64,000 nucleotides of DNA from Novosphingobium decolorationis (GTDB lineage: Bacteria; Pseudomonadota; Alphaproteobacteria; Sphingomonadales; Sphingomonadaceae). The translations under genes were made by a program, and so were the position numbers. The DNA lies in NCBI RefSeq assembly GCF_018417475.1, contig NZ_CP054856.1, positions 2,139,001-2,203,000 on the forward strand, read 5' to 3'. Each line of letters starts with the position of its first letter. Positions within the stretch are counted from its first letter, which is position 1. Under the pieces are notes generated by a model. It searched no databases and was not told the DNA's origin. It saw only the letters and a program-made list of their open reading frames with translations. Positions 17,569 to 27,116 of this stretch are shown piece after piece.

Positions 17569-18495
17569 TCAGTCCGGAAGCGCGGCGAGGAACGCGCGCA
17601 CGACATGCGCGGAATTGACAGACGCAAGCGCCATGAAGGTGTTCATCTGGTTCTCGCCATCGTCGCCGCCGGCGAGGTCCGACAGGCTGCGAAAGACGAT
17701 GGCAGGCACCTCGTTGGCGTAGGCGACCTGCACCACGGCGGCGCTTTCCATATCGACGACGCGCGCGCCCCAGGCGGCCTGAAGGTACTCGCGAAACTCC
17801 TTGTTGTCGGCAAAGACGCCCGCGCTCACGCCCGTGCCGCCGACCACCACCTTGGGCTCCTCGACCAGGCAGTGCGTACCGCTTGCCGTGCCCGAAGGCC
17901 CGGTGCAGCGCTGCAGGCTGATGCGGGCGGTCACATCCTCGGCCAGCTGGAGCAGCGCGGGGTCTGCACCGAGCGTGTAGTGGCGCACCGGGGCCTCGCT
18001 CGCGTTGCCCACGCGCACGCCGCGCGGGAACATCATCTCCCAGTTGGCGGGGGCACCTTCGTCGACCGGCTCGGGTGTCACCCAGCCCTCGCCGGTGCGG
18101 CGCGCGAAGGAGACTTCAAGGTACTGCGCCCAGTCCCTAGCCACCACCACATCGCCGATCGAAAGCGCCGGATCGACCCCGCCCGCGATCCCGGAGAAGA
18201 CAATGCGCTTCACCTTGAAACGGTCGAGCACGAGCTGGGTGTTCATCGCCGCGTTGACCATGCTCACCCCGCTCTGCATCAGCACCACGGGCTTTCCTTC
18301 CAGCGTTCCGGCCAGGAAGGTGAGGCCATTGGCGCTGTATTCGTGCGGCTCGGCAATGGCTGGGGCCAGCGCATCCCATTCGGGCGCAAAGGCGGTCATC
18401 ACCACCGTGCGCGGGGTCGTGTCGAAGGGCTCGGCCAACGCGGGGGCAGAAACAAGCGCGAGCGCGGTGGCAAGAAGAGACATGGCACGACGCAT
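17569..18495 (-). CDS. Secreted 5'-methylthioadenosine/SAH-nucleosidase-like phosphorylase-fold protein
   Basis: PNP/UDP-phosphorylase-superfamily protein of 308 residues with a clear signal peptide (hydrophobic 5-20, ending ALAEP). MQSGVSMVNAAMNTQ, VFSGIAGGVDP and VVDMESAAVVQVA (nucleoside-binding MEXXA region) fit the MTA/SAH nucleosidase branch. A periplasmic location is unusual for this enzyme; here it would release bases from imported nucleosides for the permease encoded just upstream, whose stop overlaps its start by one base (TGATG). The ATG at 18495 was preferred over that at 18483 for this coupling. Confidence 0.82.
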   Translation of the reverse strand: MRRAMSLLATALALVSAPALAEPFDTTPRTVVMTAFAPEWDALAPAIAEPHEYSANGLTFLAGTLEGKPVVLMQSGVSMVNAAMNTQLVLDRFKVKRIVFSGIAGGVDPALSIGDVVVARDWAQYLEVSFARRTGEGWVTPEPVDEGAPANWEMMFPRGVRVGNASEAPVRHYTLGADPALLQLAEDVTARISLQRCTGPSGTASGTHCLVEEPKVVVGGTGVSAGVFADNKEFREYLQAAWGARVVDMESAAVVQVAYANEVPAIVFRSLSDLAGGDDGENQMNTFMALASVNSAHVVRAFLAALPD

Positions 18496-19859
18496 CAGGC
18501 AGCTCCCATCCAGATGAAGCGGGCAACGAAGAGAGAGGCAAGGACCAGCAGGAAAAGGTCGCTCTTGCCGAAGGTTCCGCGCACGATCTTGAGCACCGCG
18601 TGGGCGGTAATCCCGAAGGCAAGGCCATTGGCGATCGAGAAGGTGAAGGGGATCATCGCGACAGTCAGGAAGGCGGGGATCGCGCAGAGCGGATCCTCCC
18701 ACTCCACCTCGGTCAGCGGCAGGCACATCATGCCGCCCACGATGATCAGCGCAGGTGCGGTCGCGGCAAGCGGAATGAGCTGCGCGTAAGGCGCCACGAA
18801 CATCATCGCGAAGAACAGGAGGCCGGTGACAATGGCGGTAAGCCCCGTGCGTCCGCCCACCTGCACGCCCGAGGCGCTCTCGACGTAGCTTGTCACCGTG
18901 CTCGTGCCCGCCATCGAGCCGACCATGGTCGCCACCGCATCGGTGACCAGGATGCGGTTGAGACGCGGGATCTTTCCGTCCGAACCGATCAGCCCCGCGC
19001 GCTTGGTCACGGCGACAAGCGTGCCGATGTTGTCGAACAGGTCGACGAAGAGAAAGACGAAGAGCACTTCGAGAAGGCCGAGGCCATGCTGGCCTTCGGA
19101 GCCGAACACACCGCCCAGGTCCAGCTGGAACAGCGTGCCGGTCATCGCCTCGAGCGAATAGGGTTCGGGCGTGAAGCTGACGAGGCCGAACAGCCAGCCC
19201 AGAACCGTCGTCGCGACAATCCCGATCAGCATGGCTCCGCGCACGTTCCAGGCGCTGAGCCCGCCGATCAGGATCAGCCCGAAGAGCGCAAGCGCGGGGG
19301 CAGGCTGGCGCAGGTCGCCCAGCGCAACGAACGTCGCCGGGTTGGCGACGACAATGCCGGAATCGCGAAGACCGATGAAGCCGATGAACAGGCCGATACC
19401 GCCCGCGACTGCGGCAAAGAGGTACTGCGGGATCGAGTGGACGATCAGCTGGCGGATGCCGGTCAGCGTCAGGAGCAGGAAGGCCACGCCCGAAATGAAC
19501 ACGCAGCCCAGCGCCACCTGCCAGGGCACGCCCATCTGCTGCACCACGGTAAAGCTGAAGTAGGCGTTGAGCCCCATGCCCGGCGCCAGCGCAAGCGGAG
19601 TATTGGAGGTAAAGCCCATCAGGATCGAGGCAAAGGCTGCGGCAAAACATGTCGCCGCCGCGACCGCCGCGACAGGCATGCCCGCCGTTCCCAGGATCGC
19701 GGGATTGACGAGGACGATGTAGGCCATCGTCAGGAAGGTGGTGAACCCGGCCAGCACCTCGGTGCGCGGCGTGGTGCCGCGCGCGCGCAGTTCGAAGCGG
19801 CGTTCCAGCCGCGCGTCCCAGGCGCTGCCCTGCCCGGCCAGCGTCTCTGTGTCACTCAT
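18495..19859 (-). CDS. NCS2 / AzgA-type purine base permease
   Basis: Inner-membrane protein of 454 residues with about 12 to 14 hydrophobic segments. LERRFELRARGTTPRTEVLAGFTTFLTMAYI at the N-terminus, NPLALAPGMG-like (NTPLALAPGMGLNAYF) and FVDLFDNIGTLVAV are hallmarks of the AzgA branch, whose members import adenine, guanine and hypoxanthine by proton symport. It is coupled to atzE-like hpxY (ATGA) and to the secreted nucleosidase. Expected to feed bases to the deaminases and XdhAB. Confidence 0.92.
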   Translation of the reverse strand: MSDTETLAGQGSAWDARLERRFELRARGTTPRTEVLAGFTTFLTMAYIVLVNPAILGTAGMPVAAVAAATCFAAAFASILMGFTSNTPLALAPGMGLNAYFSFTVVQQMGVPWQVALGCVFISGVAFLLLTLTGIRQLIVHSIPQYLFAAVAGGIGLFIGFIGLRDSGIVVANPATFVALGDLRQPAPALALFGLILIGGLSAWNVRGAMLIGIVATTVLGWLFGLVSFTPEPYSLEAMTGTLFQLDLGGVFGSEGQHGLGLLEVLFVFLFVDLFDNIGTLVAVTKRAGLIGSDGKIPRLNRILVTDAVATMVGSMAGTSTVTSYVESASGVQVGGRTGLTAIVTGLLFFAMMFVAPYAQLIPLAATAPALIIVGGMMCLPLTEVEWEDPLCAIPAFLTVAMIPFTFSIANGLAFGITAHAVLKIVRGTFGKSDLFLLVLASLFVARFIWMGAA

Positions 19860-21226
19860 TGCGTAGTCCCCTCTTCGCGTGTCTCGGCCATGCAGGCCGG
19901 CGCGCTCACCCCCGTGAACCCGCGCATTTCCAGCTGGCGTGCCAGCGCGAACAATTTGTCCTCCTCACCCGGCTTGCCGATCAGCTGCAGGCCGAGCGGC
20001 AAGGCGCCTGGTCGCTTCAGAGGCACGGCCAGCGAGGGAAAGCCCAGGAACGTGATCGCCTGGGTGTGAATACCAAGGTCCGCGCGCGCGGGCCGCATCC
20101 CGCCATCGATCGCGATACGAGGATCCTCGATGCGCGGGGCGGTACAGGGCGTGGCCGGTGCCAGGACCACATCGGTGTCCGCCAGCATCGCCGTGACCCT
20201 GGCGATATAGTCCGCCCGGAACGCGCGCGCCTCGTCCACGATGGTCTCGGGCAGGAGGGCGCCTGCGATCAGGCGGTCGCGCACTTGCGGATCGTAGTCC
20301 ATGGCCCGCTCCGCCAACATGGCGCGGTGGAGCATGCCGCCCTCGTGCGCGGTGATCAGAAACGCCGCCGAGCGCGCCCGGCCAATCTCGGGGATCTCCA
20401 GCAAGGGCCCCTCGCCCGCAATGGCGTCCATCGCGGCGAGCTGGTCGGGATCGGCGTTCACCCGGAAGCGCCCGCCCAGCCGCGCAACGCGCAGGTCCGC
20501 AGCCGTGAGCGGGACGTTCGGCTCCCCACGCAGCACCGCCCAGACCCGCTCCATGTCTTCCACCGACCTCGTGAAAGGCCCGACATCATCGAAGCTTTCG
20601 GCAAACGGAAAGACCCCGTCCAGCGGCAGCGCGGTATGCGTGGGCTTCAGGCCATAGAGCCCGGTGAGGCTGGCGGGCACGCGCACCGAGCCGTTGGTGT
20701 CCGATCCCAGCGCCAGCGGCAGGAGCCCGGCCGCCACGACGGCCGCCGAGCCGCCCGATGACCCGCCCGCAAGACGCGCCAGGTCGTGCGGGTTGCGCGT
20801 GGTGCCATAGGCCGCGTTGATGGTCGCAAAACCATAGGCGAACTCATCCATGTTGAGCGTGGCGACCAGCACCGCGCCTGCCGCCTTCAGCCGCGCCACG
20901 GCCTTGGCATCGCACGGCGCAGGCGGCGCATCGGCATAGACGCGCGAGCCTGCCGTAGTGGGCCGTCCGGCGACGTCGAAAAGGTCCTTTACCCCGTAGG
21001 GCACACCCGCCAGCGGCCCCGGATCCTCGCCCACCGCGATCCGGGCATCGACGGCGTCCGCTTCAGCGCGCGCGCGCTCGGCCAGAAGCTGCGTCACCGC
21101 GACCAGCGGCGCGGCCCGTGCCTCGATATCGGCAAGACAGCCTTCAAGGACCGCGCGGGCCGTGACCTCGCGCCCCCGTACCGCCCGAGCGATGTCGCAG
21201 GCCGTCGTGCGGTGCCAGGAGATCAT
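19856..21226 (-). CDS. hpxY: AtzE-family amidohydrolase HpxY
   Basis: Amidase-signature enzyme of 456 residues. The Ser-cisSer-Lys triad regions are visible: GVPYGVKDLFDVAG (lysine), GGSSGGSAAVVAAG (serines) and LGSDTNGSVRVPA. With the preceding small HpxX subunit it forms the pair related to AtzE/AtzG, which hydrolyses 1-carboxybiuret; in hpx operons the pair is tied to oxalurate breakdown. The ATG at 21226 makes ATGA with hpxX. The frame remains open far upstream, but that part has no amidase similarity. Confidence 0.87.
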   Translation of the reverse strand: MISWHRTTACDIARAVRGREVTARAVLEGCLADIEARAAPLVAVTQLLAERARAEADAVDARIAVGEDPGPLAGVPYGVKDLFDVAGRPTTAGSRVYADAPPAPCDAKAVARLKAAGAVLVATLNMDEFAYGFATINAAYGTTRNPHDLARLAGGSSGGSAAVVAAGLLPLALGSDTNGSVRVPASLTGLYGLKPTHTALPLDGVFPFAESFDDVGPFTRSVEDMERVWAVLRGEPNVPLTAADLRVARLGGRFRVNADPDQLAAMDAIAGEGPLLEIPEIGRARSAAFLITAHEGGMLHRAMLAERAMDYDPQVRDRLIAGALLPETIVDEARAFRADYIARVTAMLADTDVVLAPATPCTAPRIEDPRIAIDGGMRPARADLGIHTQAITFLGFPSLAVPLKRPGALPLGLQLIGKPGEEDKLFALARQLEMRGFTGVSAPACMAETREEGTTQ

Positions 21227-21405
21227 TCCCCGTCCTCTGCGCGCATGCGGCGCACATGGCTTTCGAGCAGCTCCAGGTTGGCTTCGACGCCGGGACGGCA
21301 TGCCTGCGGGATCGGCAGTCCGACAGCGGCGGCGGCGGCATCGATGGCCGCGTGCGAGCGCGGGACGGCAGCGCCGCCGGACCGGGGCGGTGTGGACGTG
21401 GTCAT
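21223..21405 (-). CDS. hpxX: HpxX, AtzG-like small subunit (DUF4089)
   Basis: Short protein of 60 residues. The C-terminal part (AAAAAVGLPIPQACRPGVEANLELLESHV, written here by its parts: GLPIP, PGVEANLELL) is what DUF4089/AtzG proteins look like, and position just ahead of an AtzE-like amidase is diagnostic. It is the first gene of the minus-strand purine transcript. GAGG lies 6 bases before the ATG and AGGAG a little further. AtzG stabilises AtzE; the same role is expected here. Confidence 0.8.
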   Translation of the reverse strand: MTTSTPPRSGGAAVPRSHAAIDAAAAAVGLPIPQACRPGVEANLELLESHVRRMRAEDGE

Positions 21406-21935
21406 GCGGCCTCATCTCCTGGCTGGAGGACGCGCACAGCGCGCGCCAGCACGGGAAGGCATGCGCCAAGCCCCTGTGCAACCACGCGATCATGCCCCGT
21501 TGCAGCCCTGCGGGCAACGGGCCAATTGCCCCCTCCCACGCAAGGTTGGCGCAAGACGGAGCGCGGATCGAGTCCGATCCGGGAGAAAGGCAAGGCGCGG
21601 CGCATGCCCCTCTCCTGCCTGCCGCCACCCTATCCAGCAAACGCAATGATCTGGACAGATCGTTGCAAAAAAGAGAGCGCCCCTGTCGGGGGCACTGCAG
21701 GCGCTCTAATTTTCGCAACACCTTGTAAAATTCATTGCATTTGCTTGCACATCAATGCGCCACTAGCCCTACGCACCAAGAATAGGGAACAACAGTCCGA
21801 GACCGTGCAGAAATGCATGACAATAGAGGACGTAACGACCACCAAGACAGGGCGAGGACAACTGAAAGGGAGAGCAGAACTGTTCGGCCGCGTCAGACAG
21901 GGACGACGCGCCGGGGCATTCATGAGGGGGTTAAA
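21406..21935. other. Divergent intergenic region between hpxX and TonB receptor
   Basis: 530 bases without a convincing gene. It must hold the promoters for the 20-kb purine transcript and for the receptor. It has an AT-rich core from about 21640 to 21780, a large imperfect dyad (21662-21719) and a TTGCA-rich stretch around 21734-21760. No recognisable riboswitch was found, and no local regulator gene is present. Confidence 0.6.
21662..21719. promoter_or_regulatory. Large dyad with nested hairpin upstream of purine genes
   Basis: Twenty bases at 21662-21681 (GTTGC...AGAGCGCC) pair with 21700-21719 (GGCGCTCT...GCAAC) at 17 of 20 positions, and a GCCCC-TGTC-GGGGGC hairpin (79-93) sits partly inside. 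It may be an operator for an unlinked purine regulator or a leader structure. No protein partner is visible in the window. Confidence 0.5.
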
Positions 21936-24413
21936 ATGCGGATTTCACGTTATTTTACAGGCAGGTCGCGCAGATCTGCAGCGCGCGGTCATGCGCTTGT
22001 TGCAGGCCTTCTGGGCTGCACCGCGCTGAGCACGCCCGCGCTCGCGCAGGAACCGGCGGAGCGCGATCCGGCCTCCGAGATCGTCGTCACCGGCTCGCTG
22101 GACGCATTGCCTGTCGCCGACGTCGGCTCGGTCTTCGGCTTCGACAAGACCATCGTCGAAACGCCGCGTTCCGCCTCTACCGTCAGCGCCGAGCAGATGG
22201 AACGCTTCGGCATCACCGAGATCTATGACCTCGTCGCGCAGTCGCCGGGCACCTTCACCAACTCGTTCTTCGGCGTGGGCGGTGCGCTCGACATTCGCGG
22301 TACGCCCGGAGAAGTCTACTTCCGCGGCGTGCGTCGCCTCGACAACCCGGGCAACTATCCCACCCCGATTGCAGCTGCGGACCGGGTCGACATCGTGCGC
22401 GGCCCCGCCTCGCCGATCTACGGCCCCTCCAAGACCGGCGGCTACATCAACTTCGTGCCGCGTTCCGCGCGCGCGCAGGGCGGCGCCTTCATGGCCAGCC
22501 CGGAAGGCAAGATCGGCCTTACGCTGGGCAGCTGGAACAAGACCGACCTCACCGCCCAGATCCGCGGCCCGGGCCACATCGGCACGCAGGAATTCGGGTA
22601 CAGCCTCTACGCCGAGGTCGAGGATTCGGGCAGCTACTGGGACAACATGTCCACCAACCAGACGATCCTGCAGGCTGCCTTCGACACCGACCTGACACCC
22701 GATCTGCGGCTGGAATTCGGTGGCATGTACCACCGCTTCCGCGGCCAGCAGAACGGCGGCTGGAACCGCCTGACGCAGGACCTGGTCGATGATGGCACCT
22801 ACATCACCGGCAACGCCATCTCGCTCGACACCGATGGCGACGGGCAGATGTCGGTGGAAGAGATCAACGCGGCGGTGCCCGGCGGGCTTTCGATCTTCGG
22901 CGGCTTTGCCTGCGGGGGCGGCGTGTTCGCGGATTCGATCACCGATGCGTGCTACACCTCCAGCCCCAACAACCTGCTCAATCTGCAGAACACCGGCACA
23001 ACCACGCTCAGCCGCCGCAAGACGCTGACCGGCAAGGACGACCGGCTCGACAACAACGCGACCACGCTCTACGCCGACCTCATCTGGACGGGTCCCGGCG
23101 ACATCGAGATCAAGAACCAGGCCTTCTACGACAGCTACGAGAACATCAACGAGAACGCTTACGGCTTCTCGCAGCTGCACGATTCCTGGGTCTTCGAGGA
23201 CAAGATCGTCGTCTCCAAGACCTTCGAATCGAGCGCGGGCACCTTCGCCTTCCAGTTCTCTCCCTCGATCCGCTACACCAGCTTCGAGCATGGGGAAGAC
23301 TTCAACTACGAGTACTTCCACCGCGTCGACCTGACGCAGGGCTACGACCCGGCCAGCGATCGCCTGCTCTCGACCGAGTGCGACTGCAACTACACCTCCT
23401 ACGTCGATGGCCACTATACCGACGTCGCCTTTGCCGCGCTGACCGACCTCGACTTTGCCTTCGGCCTCGATGTCACACTGGGCGCGCGCTACGACCACGT
23501 GAAGGCCAAGTCGACCTCGGACATCGGCCGCATGGAGGCCGCCCAGGTCGCCTCCGACCGCGCCGATGGCATCCCGGACAGCGCTTCGGGCAGCAAGGGC
23601 GCCTGGTCGTGGTCGGCGAGCGCCAACTACAAGCTCCCGCTCGGCCTCGTCCCCTACGCCACGATCGCGCGCCAGTCGGTCGTGATCGCGGGACAGGGCG
23701 CGGAAATCGCGGTCTCGAACATCGCGGGTGATACCTTCATCACCGCTTCCAAGCTCTATGAAGGCGGTATCAAGGGATCGTGGCTCGACGACACGCTCTA
23801 CGCCGCGATCTCGGTCTACAAGCAGGAGCGTACCGACTACAACGCGCAGTCGAGCACGGTGAACCAGGCCGTCGAGACCAAGGGCCTGGAGGCCGAACTG
23901 CGCTGGGCGGTGGACGAGCACCTGCTCATCACCGGCGCCTATACCCGCACCAAGGTCTATAACCTCACCTTCTACGAGGCGGGCAGCACCTTCAGCTTCC
24001 TGGGCATGGAGGACCTCGTCAACGTCACCGACCAGACCCTGCACCTGGGCGGCCAGCCCGGCGGCCTGATCCCCATCACGTCCAAGAGCGATTCGCGGCG
24101 CGCGGGCATTCCCACCAACCTCTATGCGCTGACGGCGACCTACGCCTTCGACAATGGCCTGGCCTTTGCGGGCAGCATGGTGGCGGTGGATTCGGTCTAT
24201 TCGGGCCAGTCGCAGGCGGTGCGCCTGCCCGCCTACACGCTGTTTGATGCCAGCGCGTCGTACAGCACGGGCCCTTGGGATCTTCGCGTCGTGGTCAAGA
24301 ACGTGACCAACGAGAAGTACTTCCGCGCCAACTTCACCGAACTGTTCGGCTCGACCATCGCACTGCCCGAACGTCCGCGCAGCGTCCAGGCCACGCTGTC
24401 CTACAACTTCTGA
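21936..24413 (+). CDS. TonB-dependent receptor with EF-hand loop (probable nucleoside uptake)
   Basis: Outer-membrane receptor of 825 residues. Signal peptide of about 40 residues ending ALAQEP, a plug domain from EIVVTG with the FRGVRRLDNPGNY and IYGPSKTGGYINF blocks, then a beta-barrel ending in YNF. A perfect 12-residue EF-hand loop, DTDGDGQMSVEE, lies at 298-309 in the barrel part, followed by a cysteine-containing loop. Start: ATG 21936 with GAGGGG 7 bases upstream; the frame is open 41 codons further but without signal. The gene is divergent from the purine operon and followed by a NUP-family gene, so purine nucleosides are the likely ligand; this is inference. Confidence 0.88.
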   Translation: MRISRYFTGRSRRSAARGHALVAGLLGCTALSTPALAQEPAERDPASEIVVTGSLDALPVADVGSVFGFDKTIVETPRSASTVSAEQMERFGITEIYDLVAQSPGTFTNSFFGVGGALDIRGTPGEVYFRGVRRLDNPGNYPTPIAAADRVDIVRGPASPIYGPSKTGGYINFVPRSARAQGGAFMASPEGKIGLTLGSWNKTDLTAQIRGPGHIGTQEFGYSLYAEVEDSGSYWDNMSTNQTILQAAFDTDLTPDLRLEFGGMYHRFRGQQNGGWNRLTQDLVDDGTYITGNAISLDTDGDGQMSVEEINAAVPGGLSIFGGFACGGGVFADSITDACYTSSPNNLLNLQNTGTTTLSRRKTLTGKDDRLDNNATTLYADLIWTGPGDIEIKNQAFYDSYENINENAYGFSQLHDSWVFEDKIVVSKTFESSAGTFAFQFSPSIRYTSFEHGEDFNYEYFHRVDLTQGYDPASDRLLSTECDCNYTSYVDGHYTDVAFAALTDLDFAFGLDVTLGARYDHVKAKSTSDIGRMEAAQVASDRADGIPDSASGSKGAWSWSASANYKLPLGLVPYATIARQSVVIAGQGAEIAVSNIAGDTFITASKLYEGGIKGSWLDDTLYAAISVYKQERTDYNAQSSTVNQAVETKGLEAELRWAVDEHLLITGAYTRTKVYNLTFYEAGSTFSFLGMEDLVNVTDQTLHLGGQPGGLIPITSKSDSRRAGIPTNLYALTATYAFDNGLAFAGSMVAVDSVYSGQSQAVRLPAYTLFDASASYSTGPWDLRVVVKNVTNEKYFRANFTELFGSTIALPERPRSVQATLSYNF

Positions 24414-24425
24414 CGCTCCCCCAGG

Positions 24426-24463
24426 CGCAGGGACAAAGCTCCCCCCACGGCACCGTCCCTGCG
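24426..24463 (+). terminator. Hairpin between TonB receptor and NUP gene
   Basis: A 9-bp stem (CGCAGGGAC / GTCCCTGCG) with a 20-base loop and no T run. It may attenuate or protect the receptor message and set a lower level for the downstream gene, rather than stop transcription fully. Confidence 0.45.
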
Positions 24464-24493
24464 TCGCACCTTCTCACACAGACGAGACCTAGC

Positions 24494-25636
24494 ATGCGCC
24501 TTTCCCCGCTCCGTTCGCGGCGCCCATTCCGGCTGCGTTTCCTCGCCGCACCCCTTCTGGCAAGCTGCTCGCTTGCTCCGGCAGCCCAGGCGCAGGACGC
24601 CGCCGCCCGTGCAGCCCGCACGCTCGCCACCTGCAAGCCCGCCGCCCCGTGCGACAGCCCGCTGCCCGTCAAGGTCGTCGTCGTCTCGCTCTTCGAGATC
24701 GGCGAGGACGAGGGCGACACCGCGGGCGAATTCCAGCTCTGGAAAGAACGGCGCGGCCTCACCACCCGAATTCCCTTTCCGCAAGGCTTCCACGACCTTT
24801 ACTACAACCCCGACACGCAGGTTCTGGGCGTGGTGACCGGGATCGGCACCGCACGCTCGACGGCCGCCACGATGGCGCTCGGCCTCGATGATCGCCTTGA
24901 CCTCACCCAGGCCTACTGGCTGGTCGCGGGGATTGCCGGCATCGATCCGCAGGACGCTTCGATCGGTTCGGTCGCGCTCGCGCGCTATGTCGTCGATGGC
25001 GACCTCGCCCACGAAATCGACGCGCGCGAGATCCCGGTGGACTGGGACTTCGGCTACTTCGCACGCGGCACGCAAGGCCCCCACGACGCGCAGACACCGC
25101 TCGATCCCTCGGGCGGTGAGGTGTTCCAGATCAATCCCTCGCTCGAACAATGGGCCTTTGCGCTCACCCGGGACATTGCCCTGCCCGACACGCCCGAGAT
25201 CGCACGCGAACGCGCCAGCTTTACCGGCTTTCCCAAGGCGCTGGAGCCCCCGCGCGTGCTCGAAGGCGAGCAGCTCTCAGCGATGACCTTCTGGCACGGC
25301 GCGCGCATGACCGACTGGGCCAACCACTGGGTACGGCAATGGACCGGCGGCAAGGGCGAATTCGTGACCTCCGCGATGGAGGACACCGGCATCCTCCAGG
25401 CCATGACCTACCTCGATGCGGCCGGCCGCGCGGACCGCGACCGGGTGCTGGTGCTGCGCGCGGGCTCCAACTTCACGATGCCGCCGCCCGGCACCGATGC
25501 CGCGAGCTACCTCCTTCGCGAGAACGAGGGCTACGCCGGGCTCGAGGCGGCGGTGGAGAACCTCTACACGGTGGGTTCGGTACTGGTCGATGAACTGCTG
25601 GGGAACTGGGAGCGGTATTCCCAGACAACACCCTGA
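24494..25636 (+). CDS. Secreted purine nucleoside permease-like protein (NUP family)
   Basis: Protein of 380 residues with a signal peptide (residues about 10-34, ending AAQAQD), matching the NUP family: VVVVSLFEIGEDEGDTAGEF, GFHDLYYNP, VTGIGTARSTAATMALG, VAGIAGIDP and MEDTGILQAM. The yeast-type founder was named nucleoside permease, but the fold relates to nucleoside phosphorylases and there are no membrane segments. In the periplasm it could bind or cleave nucleosides delivered by the receptor encoded 80 bases upstream. Confidence 0.85.
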   Translation: MRLSPLRSRRPFRLRFLAAPLLASCSLAPAAQAQDAAARAARTLATCKPAAPCDSPLPVKVVVVSLFEIGEDEGDTAGEFQLWKERRGLTTRIPFPQGFHDLYYNPDTQVLGVVTGIGTARSTAATMALGLDDRLDLTQAYWLVAGIAGIDPQDASIGSVALARYVVDGDLAHEIDAREIPVDWDFGYFARGTQGPHDAQTPLDPSGGEVFQINPSLEQWAFALTRDIALPDTPEIARERASFTGFPKALEPPRVLEGEQLSAMTFWHGARMTDWANHWVRQWTGGKGEFVTSAMEDTGILQAMTYLDAAGRADRDRVLVLRAGSNFTMPPPGTDAASYLLRENEGYAGLEAAVENLYTVGSVLVDELLGNWERYSQTTP

Positions 25637-25653
25637 TGAAAGTAAAAGAGATT

Positions 25654-25766
25654 CAAGGGGTCATCACCCCTTGACCCCATACCCGTCGACCTCACCTTTC
25701 CCAGCCAACGTAGCTGAGACCGGTGAGGTCGACTGGTAATGGGAGCCCGAGGGCGATGGCCCTCGG
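25654..25766. repeat. Intergenic repeat, copy A
   Basis: 113-bp element shared with 30621-30734. It contains an outer hairpin (CAAGGGGT-CATC-ACCCCTTG, 25654-25673), an inner dyad (GTCGACCTCACC with GGTGAGGTCGAC) and an end hairpin CCGAGGGC-GATG-GCCCTCGG (25747-25766). It lies between convergent genes, 20 bases past the pobA stop. Probably a REP-type or terminator-associated repeat. Confidence 0.75.
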
Positions 25767-25786
25767 AAACCCTCTTCTTCTATCCT

Positions 25787-27085
<1,299 letters not shown>

Positions 27086-27116
27086 TCACACTTCAGGTAC
27101 TATTCGGACACAGGAC

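Noticed and set aside
21945..24044. Long antisense open frame opposite TonB receptor 1; similar ones at 37169-39439, 27931-30537 and 6644-8692
   Set aside because: All lie wholly within well-supported genes on the other strand and show no family features. They are explained by high GC at third positions.
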